A DNA stretch of 64,000 nt from Paraburkholderia sprentiae WSM5005 (GTDB lineage Bacteria > Pseudomonadota > Gammaproteobacteria > Burkholderiales > Burkholderiaceae), in the NCBI RefSeq assembly GCF_001865575.2, contig NZ_CP017563.2, positions 310,001 through 374,000 on the forward strand. The letters are read 5' to 3'. The translations under genes and the position numbers were made by a program. This document shows, one piece after another, positions 37,424 to 46,483 of this stretch (its first letter is position 1; every line of letters begins with the position of its first letter). The notes beneath the pieces were generated by a model. The model was not told where the DNA came from. It saw nothing but the letters and a program-made list of their open reading frames with translations, and did no database searches.

Positions 37424-38974
37424 ATGAATCCCACCGAATCGCAGCAAGGCGGCACGACCGAAACCGTCGTGCTCGACGCCCCCCACGGGGGCAATGACAG
37501 CGTCTATGCGGCGCTGTGCAGCAAGATCAACCTGAATCCCGTTGCCGAAGCACGGCCGCTGGTCGCCTTCCGCGACAGCGACATGCTGTCCGAGGCGTCG
37601 GCCGACGAGCGGATCGCGCGCGGCATGGGCGCGTTGCTCGATCTGATCAGCCAGGGCAGCAAGCCGGTCGACCGGCTCGACAAGTCGCTGCTCGATTTCC
37701 ATATCGGCCAGATCGACCGCCAGATCAGCCGGCAGCTCGACGCCGTGATGCATACGCCGGAATTCCAGGCGCTCGAGGGCCGCTGGCGGGGTCTCAAGAT
37801 GCTCGTGAGCCGGACGGACTTCCGCCGCAACGCGCGCATCGAAGTGCTCGACGTGTCGAAGGAAGCGCTGCAGCGCGATTTCGAGGATACGCCGGAGATC
37901 ATCCAGAGCGGCCTGTATCGACTGACCTACATTGAGGAATACGACACGCCGGGCGGCCAGCCGATCAGCGCGATGATCAGCGACTACGAGTTCGCGAACT
38001 CGCCGCAGGACGTGGCGCTGCTGCGTAACATCTCGAAGGTGGCGGCCGCCGCGCACATGCCGTTCATTGGCTCGGTGGGCGCCGCGTTCTTCGGCAAGCA
38101 GTCGATGGAGGAAGTGGCCGCGATCCAGGACATCGGCAACTATTTCGATCGCGCCGAGTACATCAAGTGGAAGAGCTTCCGCGACACCGACGATGCCCGC
38201 TACGTGGGTCTGACGATGCCGCGCGTGCTGGGCCGCTTGCCGTACGGCAAAGATACGACGCCGGTGCGCTCGTTCAATTACGAGGAAGCGGTCAAGGGTC
38301 CGGACCACGACAAATACCTGTGGGTCAACGCGTCGTTCGCGTTCGCGGCCAACATGACGCGCAGCTTCGTCAACAACGGCTGGTGCGTGCAGATCCGTGG
38401 CCCGCAGGCAGGTGGCAAGGTCGAGGACCTGCCGGTTCACCTGTACGACCTGGGCACCGGTGCACAGCCGAAAATTCCGACCGAAGTGCTGATTCCCGAA
38501 ACCCGCGAATTCGAGTTCGCCAACCTCGGGTTCATTCCGCTGTCGTTCTACAAGAATCACGACTTCGCGTGCTTCTTCTCGGCCAGTTCCGCGCAGAAGC
38601 CCTCGCTGTATGAGACCAAGGAAGCCACGGCAAACAGCCGCATCAACGCGCGCCTGCCGTACATCTTCCTGCTCTCGCGCATTGCGCACTACCTGAAGCT
38701 GATCCAGCGCGAGAACATCGGCACGACCAAGGACCGGCGTCTGCTCGAGCTCGAGCTGAACAGCTGGATCAAGGGCCTCGTGACCGAGATGAAGGACCCC
38801 GGTGACGAACTGCAGGCGTCGCACCCGCTGCGTGATGCGAAGGTGACGGTCGAGGATATCGAGGACAACCCGGGCTTCTTCCGCATCAAGCTGTTCATCA
38901 TTCCGCACTTCCAGGTGGAGGGCATGGACATCGGACTGTCGCTGGTGTCGCAGATGCCGAAGGCCAAGAGCTGA
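37424..38974 (+). CDS. tssC: T6SS sheath protein TssC
   Basis: This is the large sheath subunit, 516 residues from the chosen start. DFHIGQIDRQISRQLDAVMHTPEFQALEGRWRGLKMLV, GAAFFGKQSMEEVAAIQDIGNYF and the NGWCVQIRGPQAGGKVEDLP segment are typical, and QASHPLRDAKVTVEDIEDNPGFF ends the family core. ATG at 37424 has AGGACACGG upstream; an in-frame ATG at 37400 would add eight residues and cannot be excluded. A short collapsed copy of the 3' end is found near 53825-53917. Confidence 0.94.
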   Translation: MNPTESQQGGTTETVVLDAPHGGNDSVYAALCSKINLNPVAEARPLVAFRDSDMLSEASADERIARGMGALLDLISQGSKPVDRLDKSLLDFHIGQIDRQISRQLDAVMHTPEFQALEGRWRGLKMLVSRTDFRRNARIEVLDVSKEALQRDFEDTPEIIQSGLYRLTYIEEYDTPGGQPISAMISDYEFANSPQDVALLRNISKVAAAAHMPFIGSVGAAFFGKQSMEEVAAIQDIGNYFDRAEYIKWKSFRDTDDARYVGLTMPRVLGRLPYGKDTTPVRSFNYEEAVKGPDHDKYLWVNASFAFAANMTRSFVNNGWCVQIRGPQAGGKVEDLPVHLYDLGTGAQPKIPTEVLIPETREFEFANLGFIPLSFYKNHDFACFFSASSAQKPSLYETKEATANSRINARLPYIFLLSRIAHYLKLIQRENIGTTKDRRLLELELNSWIKGLVTEMKDPGDELQASHPLRDAKVTVEDIEDNPGFFRIKLFIIPHFQVEGMDIGLSLVSQMPKAKS

Positions 38975-39112
38975 TTCACTGCTGGCTGACCGGTTGTCTC
39001 TGATGTAACCCGCCGGGACGCTGGAACACGCGTCCCGGCGTTCTCGTCTTTGGCATCTGTTGTGACATCACGCGCGTGGAATGACACGCTTGAGGAGTCG
39101 TTTGTGGGATCG

Positions 39113-41443
39113 ATGATTCTGCTGTCCCAGGCTTACGAGTTGAAGCTTGCGCCGCATCCGGCGCCGTTCTCGGTATTGAAGTACCGCGGATTTGACGATG
39201 TCAGCAGGCTGTACCGCTACGAGGTCGAGTTCACGAGTCCGGTGGCCGGCATTCCGATGGACCAGGTGCTGGGGCGCCCGGCGAAGTTCATCATCGACCC
39301 GGTCGACCCGAACCTCGACTACCTGCGCAAGATGTTCGGCGAGAACGCGGAGAAGTTCAGCGACAAGCCGCCCGCGCGGACGATTCACGGCATCATCACG
39401 CAGTTCGACGAGTACGGAACGTCGGCCGACGAGACGCGCTACAAGGTGGTGCTCGAGCCGAAGCTCGCCGACCTCGATCGCGGCGTGACGAGCCGGCTGT
39501 TCCAGAAGCAGTCGGTCGAGGAAATCGTGACCGGCACGCTGCGGCACTATGGCTATCAGTCGGGTGTCGACTTCCAGTTCCAGCTACGCGCGAAGTACAG
39601 GCGCTACGAATACATCACCCAGTACCACGAGAGCACCTTCGCGTTCATCCAGCGGATCTGCGCGCAGGAGGGCATCTGGTTTCGCTTCGAGCAGAAGCGC
39701 GATCGCGCGGTGATCATCTTTGGCGACGACCTGGACGCGTATGCGCGTAACCAGCGCACGGTGCCGTTGCGACGCGACGCGGGGCTCGAAAGTGCGGGCG
39801 CCGAAGCGATCAGGTCGCTTGAGCGGCAGACGCTGCGGGTGCCGGAAGCCGTGCGGCTGCACGACTACAACCACCGGCAGGCGGACGTGTCGCTGCTGGT
39901 CGAGGAAAGCGCCGCGCGCGATGACAAGACCACCCATGCGGTCGACTACCACTGGGGCGAGCACTATGAAACGCCGGAGGAAGGCAGGCGCATCGCCCGT
40001 CTGCGCCACGAAGCGCATCTGGCGCGGCAGATCACCTATTCCGGCAAGGGCAACGCGTTTTCGCTCGAGGCGGGCGAGGTCATGCGGCTCGACCAGAATC
40101 CGGCGGATGCGCCGCATGGACTCTTCATCACGTCGGTCGAGTCGGGCGGCGGCAGGAGCGAGGCTTACTGGAACACCTTCACGGCGATTCCGGCCGATCG
40201 GGTCTGGCGCCCGAGCGTTGATCTGGCGAAGCGGCCGGTCATCGACGGCATCCTGCCGGCACGCATCACGTCGCCAGGGGACTACAAATATGCGTATCTG
40301 ACCGAGCAGGGCTGGTACGTGATCAAGCTGCCGTTCGATCTCGACGAATGGAGTCCGGGCGGGACGAGCCGACCGGTGCGACTCGCGAGACCGTACGGTG
40401 GCGACAACTACGGTCATCACTTTCCGTTCATTGACGGTACGGAAGTGGCGATCATCCATACGCATGGGGACCCGGACCGCCCCGTCATCATGGGTGCGAT
40501 GCACGATAGTCTGCATCCGGATCTGGTCAACAACCTCAACAACACCCGGAACATTATTCGTACGGCGGGCGGGACGGAGTGGCGGGTTGAGGATAAGCAG
40601 GGCGTTGAGCATAGCCATCTGACGACGCCGTATCAGACCAGTGAGCTCAATCTTGGGCATATGGTTGACGCTGATCGCAGGGAACGGGGGCAGGGTGCGG
40701 AGTTGCGTACGGATGGGCATCTGTCGGCGCGGGCAGCGAAGGGCATGTTGATCAGCGCCGAGGCGCAGCCCGGTGGCTCAGGCGAGCAGCTCGCGATGCC
40801 AAATGCGGACGCCACGCTTCAGCAGGCCGAGGCAATACTGCGCTCGCTCAATGATTCCGCAAGCGCCGCGCAGGCGTGGCTGGCTGAAGTCGATCAGCAG
40901 CGTGCGCTCGTCGAGCAAAAGCTCGCGAAACTCCAGAAGCCGGTAATCGTGGCGAGTGCCCCCGAAGGCATCGGTGTCGCAAGTGGTCAGCATATGCAGC
41001 TGGCCGCTGCAAGGCAGATGTTCGTGACGGCAGGCGAAGGGCTCGACATTGGCGTCCTCAAGCGCATCACGATCGCGGCCGGCGACGCGATTTCGGTCTT
41101 TGCGGCAAAGGTGGGCATCCGGATATTGGCGGCAAAAGGCAAGGTACAGATTCAGGCCCAAGGCGATGCGATGGAGCTGATGTCGCTAAAGGACATGGTG
41201 GTGAGTTCGTCCGATGGCGAGGTCGTCATTACCGCGCGGAAAGGGGTCACTCTAGGTGATGGGGCGGGGGCATATCTGAAGATCGCGAACGGAAAGATCG
41301 AGATTGCGAGCCCGAGCGAAGTACAGGTGAAGGGTGGACTGGATGTTGACGGCCCGGCGAAGGGCAACTTTACCTTTCCCGGCTGGTCTGGCAGCCCCCT
41401 GAAAGATGCCAAGGGAAACATGAACTTCGGGTTTTCAGAATAA
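39113..41443 (+). CDS. vgrG: T6SS spike protein VgrG (TssI), copy 1
   Basis: This 776-residue spike protein has the gp27-like base (LGRPAKFIIDPVD, YRYEVEFTSPVAGIPMDQVL, FIQRICAQEGIWFRFE), the gp5-like OB-fold (ARITSPGDYKYAYLTEQGWYVIKLPFDLDEWSPGG, GTEVAIIHTHGDPDRPVIMGAMHDS) and a DUF2345 C-terminal extension rich in short beta repeats. There is no extra enzymatic tail, so its effector is carried separately, most likely the next gene. I chose the ATG at 39113 because the paralogue at 54010 begins at the equivalent point; the frame stays open back to 39050. The upstream spacer is repeated before the second vgrG. Confidence 0.93.
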   Translation: MILLSQAYELKLAPHPAPFSVLKYRGFDDVSRLYRYEVEFTSPVAGIPMDQVLGRPAKFIIDPVDPNLDYLRKMFGENAEKFSDKPPARTIHGIITQFDEYGTSADETRYKVVLEPKLADLDRGVTSRLFQKQSVEEIVTGTLRHYGYQSGVDFQFQLRAKYRRYEYITQYHESTFAFIQRICAQEGIWFRFEQKRDRAVIIFGDDLDAYARNQRTVPLRRDAGLESAGAEAIRSLERQTLRVPEAVRLHDYNHRQADVSLLVEESAARDDKTTHAVDYHWGEHYETPEEGRRIARLRHEAHLARQITYSGKGNAFSLEAGEVMRLDQNPADAPHGLFITSVESGGGRSEAYWNTFTAIPADRVWRPSVDLAKRPVIDGILPARITSPGDYKYAYLTEQGWYVIKLPFDLDEWSPGGTSRPVRLARPYGGDNYGHHFPFIDGTEVAIIHTHGDPDRPVIMGAMHDSLHPDLVNNLNNTRNIIRTAGGTEWRVEDKQGVEHSHLTTPYQTSELNLGHMVDADRRERGQGAELRTDGHLSARAAKGMLISAEAQPGGSGEQLAMPNADATLQQAEAILRSLNDSASAAQAWLAEVDQQRALVEQKLAKLQKPVIVASAPEGIGVASGQHMQLAAARQMFVTAGEGLDIGVLKRITIAAGDAISVFAAKVGIRILAAKGKVQIQAQGDAMELMSLKDMVVSSSDGEVVITARKGVTLGDGAGAYLKIANGKIEIASPSEVQVKGGLDVDGPAKGNFTFPGWSGSPLKDAKGNMNFGFSE

Positions 41444-41448
41444 GCACA

Positions 41449-43824
41449 ATGATGGCAAATACGACTCCACAGAATCCGCCCAGCACACCCGTGAAGCTTC
41501 TTCCTTTTGCCTTTCCGTTTCGCAAGAAGGGACCGGGCACTGACGCGGCATCGGCCGATTTCACCGATGAACATGAATTCCACGAACTGTTGCGGCAGGA
41601 GCCATCGGGCGCCTATTCGGTCAGCGGCAAGGGCATGTGGCACGGTGGAATCCATGTGACCGAGGCTGGCGCCGGTGCCTCGCTGGATCTGAAAAGCGGG
41701 GTGCGCTGCATTGCCGACGGCGAAGTGGTGGCCTGGCGCCTCAACCACACTTACCCGTTAAGCGAAATGCCCGCGCAGAACGGCAATCCTGCGATCAGCG
41801 CGCCGTACAGCACCGGTTTCGCGCTGGTGCGTCATTCGATGGAGTTTCCGAAAGACAGCAAACTGACCTTTTACAGCCTGTACGCACACCTGCAGGATTT
41901 CGCGGACTACGAGAGAGGCCCGTCCCTTCCCAGGCCGAAGTACTGGACGACGCGGTTCGAGGTGACCACTTACGCGCAGGACCGCCCCACCGCAGGAGCG
42001 GGCGGCCAGTCGGCACCGGGTGACCAGCGGGGGCTGCGGATTCGGGCATCGAAACCGCATGGCGCCGTGCTTGGCATCCTGCCGCAGGGGGCACAGGTGA
42101 GCATTGGAAAGCGCGAGGGCGGCTGGGGGCAGATCAAGGACGCGAGTGGCGTATCGCTCTATCCGCCAACCGCAGGTGGCTTCGTGCAGCCCTCGGCGTG
42201 GATGAACGGATGGATCTTTCTTGGCGTGGAAAACGGTGGGCCCGTGGCCAAGGAAGTGATGCCTGATTCTTCGCTGGACCAGGTGGTCGTGCTGTCCGAT
42301 CCTGCCGAAATGGTCCAGATCAAGGCGGGAGAACTGATCGGCCATCTTGGGCGATACGACTCATTGTCCCAGCAGACTTCGGGCAACCGCATGGTGCACA
42401 TCGAGGTCTTCTGCGACGGCAGCGTCAAATCGTTTATCGACCAGGGGCGTAGCTGGATCAGCCAGAACGGCGCACACGTCAACGCATGGCAGCAATTGAA
42501 ACTGCCCGGCGATCCGACAATCCTGCGGATTCACAGCCAGACCAGGTTGTACGGACAGCCCAACCAGGAGGGTGCGGAGCCAAAACAGACCGGTGTGATC
42601 GAGGTTTTCCCGCTCGCGGCGCTGGCGAAGGCAGACTCAGATCATCAGTTCATGGAGACGGTGGCCGGCAGCGACGGTGAAAAGCGGCACTGGTGGAAGG
42701 TGGAGAGCGCGGATGTTCGCCACCAGCCGATCGACGGGTGGGTGCGTGAACAGAGCTTCGCAGGCGGCCGTGTCACGCGGGAGTTTGCGCAGAAGTGGGT
42801 GGACTTTCTACCCTTGGACGATGCGCACGATCCGACGCATACGATGTTCGCGACCACGCAAGGGTTCGTCGACTATTCGGTCGGTGCGGATGTGCCGAAC
42901 CCGGGTTCGCTGGACAAACTCAGCCCGCTGATGACGTCGATTTACCAGACGTTGAATCTAGCTGGCGACCAGACACAAGCGGCCGATGATCTGCGCAACG
43001 CAGCGAACGACCCGTGGAATGCGCTGCGTATGTCGAGGCTGATCATTCAGCACGAGAGCGAGTGGGCTAATCCCGACAAATGGAAGCAGTTGATTGCCGC
43101 GATTGAGACGCGCACGGGGCCTCGGCCCGAGCACGCCGAGGAACAGAAACGGATCGAAAAGCTGGTCTGGTGGGATGAGGTCAAGGCCAAGCTGACGGAC
43201 TTCCCTGCGTCGAATGTCTTTCATATCCATCCGATCGGGTTGGTGGGGAATTTTGTTCGTACACACGGTGACTGCCGCTGCGCGGAAAGATTTGAAAAAA
43301 TCGCGGCGATAATTTTAAGGCACGAAGGGGGTTACGTGAATAACCCGGCTGACACCGGAGGAGCGACAAATAAAGGGATTTCTTGGCCAGTATGGCAGGC
43401 ACACGCGCAGGAGGATACCGGAGTTGCTCCGACGCTCAACAATCTAATTCATATGACTGATGAGCAAGCAAAAAAAATATATCTAATGAGATATTGGGAG
43501 CCCCGCGGCTTCTGTAAAATACAAAACATAAAAACGGCACTTATGGTTTACGATTGGACGATTACGTCGGGTGGCGCTATCGGGAAAGTAAAGAAGGTTT
43601 TGAACGATTATTTCAATAAATCGTTGCATCTAAATAGTACGATGGATCAGCTCATGGTCGATGCAATTAATAGCGTTGCAGATCAAAATGTGCTGATCGA
43701 AAAAATTGCCGAATCCAGGCGTGCTTATTATACAGCGCTAACGGTTGGCCACCCATCGCAACTTCAGTTCCTCGCTGGTTGGATAAATCGAGTAAACGAC
43801 TGTTCGCAGGCTAATATTTCATGA
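41449..43824 (+). CDS. Probable T6SS peptidoglycan-hydrolase effector with C-terminal GH108 domain
   Basis: This 791-residue protein starts five bases after the vgrG stop. The N-terminal third has an M23-like layout (WHGGIHVTEAGAGASL, then FYSLYAHLQDF) but lacks the full HxxxD/HxH metal set, so it is probably a non-catalytic wall-binding fold. Two SH3-like stretches follow (RGLRIRASKPHGAVLGIL and TILRIHSQTRLYGQP). From about residue 605 it is a GH108-type muramidase: LRHEGGYVNNPADTGGATNKGI, with E626 as the expected catalytic glutamate, then a PG_binding_3-like end. From about 43270 codon use turns abruptly AT-rich, marking a swapped toxin domain. The next gene overlaps it by ATGA, as expected for an immunity gene. 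Confidence 0.75.
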   Translation: MMANTTPQNPPSTPVKLLPFAFPFRKKGPGTDAASADFTDEHEFHELLRQEPSGAYSVSGKGMWHGGIHVTEAGAGASLDLKSGVRCIADGEVVAWRLNHTYPLSEMPAQNGNPAISAPYSTGFALVRHSMEFPKDSKLTFYSLYAHLQDFADYERGPSLPRPKYWTTRFEVTTYAQDRPTAGAGGQSAPGDQRGLRIRASKPHGAVLGILPQGAQVSIGKREGGWGQIKDASGVSLYPPTAGGFVQPSAWMNGWIFLGVENGGPVAKEVMPDSSLDQVVVLSDPAEMVQIKAGELIGHLGRYDSLSQQTSGNRMVHIEVFCDGSVKSFIDQGRSWISQNGAHVNAWQQLKLPGDPTILRIHSQTRLYGQPNQEGAEPKQTGVIEVFPLAALAKADSDHQFMETVAGSDGEKRHWWKVESADVRHQPIDGWVREQSFAGGRVTREFAQKWVDFLPLDDAHDPTHTMFATTQGFVDYSVGADVPNPGSLDKLSPLMTSIYQTLNLAGDQTQAADDLRNAANDPWNALRMSRLIIQHESEWANPDKWKQLIAAIETRTGPRPEHAEEQKRIEKLVWWDEVKAKLTDFPASNVFHIHPIGLVGNFVRTHGDCRCAERFEKIAAIILRHEGGYVNNPADTGGATNKGISWPVWQAHAQEDTGVAPTLNNLIHMTDEQAKKIYLMRYWEPRGFCKIQNIKTALMVYDWTITSGGAIGKVKKVLNDYFNKSLHLNSTMDQLMVDAINSVADQNVLIEKIAESRRAYYTALTVGHPSQLQFLAGWINRVNDCSQANIS

Positions 43825-44507
43825 AAATTTCTCGCTTTAAAATAAGCTCATGGTTTTTTGTTGCCTTGTCGATTTTTGCTGGTAACGTTGTTTATGCTGA
43901 AAATCTGAGTGAAATAAGTGGCTCATGGACCGCGACAGAAAATCCATTCGGAAAAGCAGAGCCGATGTCTGTTTTCGATTTGAAGTTACATATTATAGCA
44001 GGTGTGGTGCGCGGGCAATACTGCTATGTAACTCAGTACGGAAATAAAATCGACTGTGATCCCAGTGATAACGAAAATATCAGTGGGTTTATTTCTGGTA
44101 GCAAGGCAAGGGTTACCTTCTTCTCATTCTTCGGTGGCACGAACGGCGTGGCTGAAATAACGATGGCTGGCGGACGATTGACTTGGCGCGTCGTTAAATC
44201 GCCCGATGGTGAATTTTATGGCCCGTTGCGAGCAACGTTATCTCGGTCTTCGCCAGCAAAAGAAAATGCGAGTCCATCGCGGGCAAATAGAAGGGTGATC
44301 GTTGATAAAGCGTATTTTTATAGCGCTCCGTCAGATGTGTCGGTCACAAAAGCGTATGCGATCAAAGGCGACTCTGTGGTAGTACAGGAAATGTCTGATG
44401 ATGGAAGGTTTATAAAAATACGTTATCAGGGGAAAAAATTATTTATTCGTTGGATTCATTGTGAGGACGTCGACGCATGTAAAGACGTTCGCCGTGCCCC
44501 TGAGTGA
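43821..44507 (+). CDS. Secreted SH3-domain protein, probable immunity protein of the GH108 effector
   Basis: This 228-residue protein has a signal peptide (WFFVALSIFAGNVVYA) and should be periplasmic, where a muramidase effector acts. Residues about 28-140 form a beta-rich domain of unknown family (SGSWTATENPFGKAEPMSVFDLKL). Residues about 155-220 look like a bacterial SH3 domain (VIVDKAYFYSAPSDVS...IKIRYQGKKLFIRWIHCED). Its start overlaps the effector stop as ATGA, and it shares the effector tail's low GC. Immunity function is inferred from position, export and pairing. A family name is not recognised. Confidence 0.65.
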   Translation: MKISRFKISSWFFVALSIFAGNVVYAENLSEISGSWTATENPFGKAEPMSVFDLKLHIIAGVVRGQYCYVTQYGNKIDCDPSDNENISGFISGSKARVTFFSFFGGTNGVAEITMAGGRLTWRVVKSPDGEFYGPLRATLSRSSPAKENASPSRANRRVIVDKAYFYSAPSDVSVTKAYAIKGDSVVVQEMSDDGRFIKIRYQGKKLFIRWIHCEDVDACKDVRRAPE

Positions 44508-44508
44508 G

Positions 44509-44615
44509 AGTTGAGTACAGGCAATCAAATGGAGGTTTCATCGAAAAATGGATTCAGGCGGTTTCGGTGGAATGATAATGCTGACTTGTTGATAGCTTAT
44601 CGTTAAAAAGCATCG
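44509..44615 (+). repeat. Direct repeat copy A: 3' end of an SH3-type gene
   Basis: About 107 bases that recur, with few mismatches, at 46149-46257. In the frame ending at 44575 it reads VEYRQSNGGFIEKWIQAVSVE and then a stop, the tail of an SH3-type domain with no gene in front. It lies just after the first immunity gene, so it is probably the stump of a deleted relative. Confidence 0.75.
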
Positions 44616-44700
44616 AGGATAACTCGCGAGGTATGGAGTGGGGATTGCAGGCGTCATGATTGTGACGATCCGATCTTGGGCCTTCAAACAGAGTGAAATT

Positions 44701-45186
44701 GTGAAGAATATTTATTTCGGATTTTTGTTCGCAATTATTGTTAATTTCACGGCTGCCGCGCATGCAGAAGGTATGTGCCAGGCGTCAGAAGAAGCTGTAT
44801 TTAATTGCGTATTGGGCAGGACTACTGCCTCCCTGTGTGAGATGAAAGGTACAGGCGTTTTGACGTATCGCAATGGCACGATGAAAAAAATTGACCTTGA
44901 AGTGTCGGATATGGGGCCGAGAAACGGTGCCGTTTTTTATTTTAGTAATGTCTTTTACGCCGGCGGTGGCGAAGCACATATCAGATTTTCGAGGGCCCGG
45001 TACACTTATTATCTCTATGATAAGTCCATAAAAACCGGCGACGGCCCAGAATTTTCGGCTGGAATAATTGTGTACCGCGGCAGCAAAAAACTTTTGGGGA
45101 ACATTTGCGGCAACGACGCCTCGATTCGTCAGGCTGCATACAGTAGCATAACGAACGAGCCGTACGAGAATATTGAATCCCAATAG
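44701..45186 (+). CDS. Small secreted protein with paired cysteines, probable immunity protein
   Basis: This 161-residue AT-rich gene starts at GTG 44701 (MKNIYFGFLFAIIVNFTAAAHA signal peptide) with GAGTG upstream; the frame is open back to 44638. After cleavage it has F-N-C36...S-L-C46, then LTYRNG (54-59), and later GGEAHIRFSRARYTYYLYD and a GNIC end. The C-x9-C spacing followed by a Y-R-x-G strand recurs in the protein at 52052-52771. I recall periplasmic inhibitor-like hypothetical proteins of this look but cannot name a family. Position inside the effector cassette suggests immunity. Confidence 0.55.
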   Translation: MKNIYFGFLFAIIVNFTAAAHAEGMCQASEEAVFNCVLGRTTASLCEMKGTGVLTYRNGTMKKIDLEVSDMGPRNGAVFYFSNVFYAGGGEAHIRFSRARYTYYLYDKSIKTGDGPEFSAGIIVYRGSKKLLGNICGNDASIRQAAYSSITNEPYENIESQ

Positions 45187-45255
45187 ATAGTTATCCGTTG
45201 CCCCAGTAAGGTATCCTGCTATCAAAGAAAGTTTGGCATGACGAGGGATAAATTG

Positions 45256-45999
45256 ATGGCCAGGAATTCCGCTAAGCGTATGTCGGCACTACTGTGCTTA
45301 ACCTTCATTGCAATGACAGGCGTTGCAAAAGAGAATCGCATTGAATTTTCGAATCGATCCGCTCTTGTATTTTCCGCTCCGCTTAAAGGAAAATTACACG
45401 AAAAATTTGGGTTTGGTTGGACGAAAGCGACATACCGCGGCGCAACGGGTGAACAGGTTGATCTCTTCCCGATGGAAGCATTTACAGTCGGCGGCGTAAT
45501 ATTTCAAGGCCCGTATGCACCTCAAATTTCGCCTTCTGGACGATACGCTGTTCTCGACATTCTCAGAGCAGGCATTGTCGATCCTGGTCCGAACGGGAAA
45601 CCAGAACCTGAAACAAGGCAGTATTGCCCCGTTTTGGATACCGATACAGGATGCGTCGTGAGTGTTCAGTCCGGCGATTTATGCGGTGGTAGCTGGGACC
45701 AAAGGAAAGATTTATGGGTAGTGCCCGGTTATGGGGGTGATTCAAACAAAGCAATGCTTGATTACCAATTCCAGAATGTGAACATTGTATGGCGAGAATA
45801 TCTGGCGGCAAACGCGAAGACCTTTCGTTATACACTAAATAATGCCTTGGTTTCAAATTTAGGCGTCACCAACTTGATGGCCTGTCAACCGCCGGCAGCC
45901 GACAATCTTGATGCTTACGCTGCGATGGCTCGTCAGCTGAGAAACGACGGAAATTTCTCTGATGCCAGCTACATTGACAAGAAGCTCGGAATGAAATGA
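45256..45999 (+). CDS. Secreted hypothetical protein of the AT-rich cassette
   Basis: This 247-residue protein has an N-terminal export signal (RMSALLCLTFIAMTGVAKE). It has no domain I can name; visible pieces are IEFSNRSALVFSAPLKGKLHEKFGFGW, APQISPSGRYAVLDILRAGIVDPG, and a central cysteine pair in RQYCPVLDTDTGCVVSVQSGDLCGG. I chose the ATG at 45256, with GAGGGA upstream, over 45238. The stop codon TGA is followed in the same frame, without any gap, by an SH3 domain (46000-46215). The protein may therefore be a shortened form of a 311-residue SH3-tailed protein. An immunity or accessory role is inferred. Confidence 0.5.
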   Translation: MARNSAKRMSALLCLTFIAMTGVAKENRIEFSNRSALVFSAPLKGKLHEKFGFGWTKATYRGATGEQVDLFPMEAFTVGGVIFQGPYAPQISPSGRYAVLDILRAGIVDPGPNGKPEPETRQYCPVLDTDTGCVVSVQSGDLCGGSWDQRKDLWVVPGYGGDSNKAMLDYQFQNVNIVWREYLAANAKTFRYTLNNALVSNLGVTNLMACQPPAADNLDAYAAMARQLRNDGNFSDASYIDKKLGMK

Positions 46000-46215
46000 A
46001 ATACTTCTGCCCAGTCTCAAGGCTTGACAATATCAGTTGATAAAGCACGCCTGTATGACGGACCTAGTTTGTCCACTCAAACGCGGATGTACCTGGTGAA
46101 GGGAGATCGAGTAAGGATGCTTGATAAATCTGGAGCAGACTGGGTGAAAGTTGAGTACAGGCAATCGAATGGACGTGTCATCCAAAAATGGATTCAGGCG
46201 GTTTCGTTGGAATGA
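46000..46215 (+). pseudogene. SH3-domain tail, in frame after the preceding stop codon
   Basis: Directly after the TGA at 45997-45999 the same frame continues for 71 codons (NTSAQSQGLTISVDKARLYDGPS...DWVKVEYRQSNGRVIQKWIQAVSLE). This is clearly homologous to the SH3 tail of the protein at 43821-44507 (shared pattern: I-x-V-D-K-A-x-x-Y, then V-K-G-D, then W-I). It has no ATG; the only possible start is TTG at 46024, without a clear ribosome site. Either a nonsense mutation separated it from the gene before, or it is the stump of a deleted SH3-type gene. Confidence 0.65.
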
Positions 46216-46257
46216 TAATGCTGACATGTTGACTAGCTTATCGTTAAAAAAGCATTC
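46149..46257 (+). repeat. Direct repeat copy B: 3' end of an SH3-type gene
   Basis: Second copy of the roughly 107-base repeat at 44509-44615, spanning the SH3 tail codons, the stop, and about 40 bases of downstream non-coding DNA (...TAGCTTATCGTTAAAAA...). The two copies bracket the two secreted-protein genes between them. Confidence 0.75.
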
Positions 46258-46455
46258 GATCCAACCTATTTGACGTTCAAAGGCGGCAAGCTCGTTATCA
46301 ATACAAGCAAAGGCATAGTGAAGCAAAATGACTCGGACCATACCGTGCATCCGGTCTCCGCTCGCGACCGGACACGTCTGAAGCAGTTATCAGACGCACT
46401 GCGCCAGTGGCGTCCGCAACCGTACAGAAACGACGATGCCAACGCGTCGCATTGA
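46237..46455 (+). other. Orphan open frame after the repeat, possible gene fragment
   Basis: An open frame of 72 codons without ATG reads FKGGKLVINTSKGIVK... and ends ...LKQLSDALRQWRPQPYRNDD. Base use moves from AT-rich to GC-rich along it. It may be the C-terminal end of a deleted gene joined to the repeat. A TTG at 46270 is the only candidate start and has no good ribosome site. Not recognised. Confidence 0.3.
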
Positions 46456-46483
46456 TCGAGTCAGCCTGAACAGGGATATTGAA

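Noticed and set aside
41449..42000. Active M23 metallopeptidase domain at the start of the muramidase effector
   Set aside because: The fold-like pattern is there, but HGGIH and YAHL do not supply the full HxxxD and HxH metal ligands, so I describe it as M23-like and probably non-catalytic.
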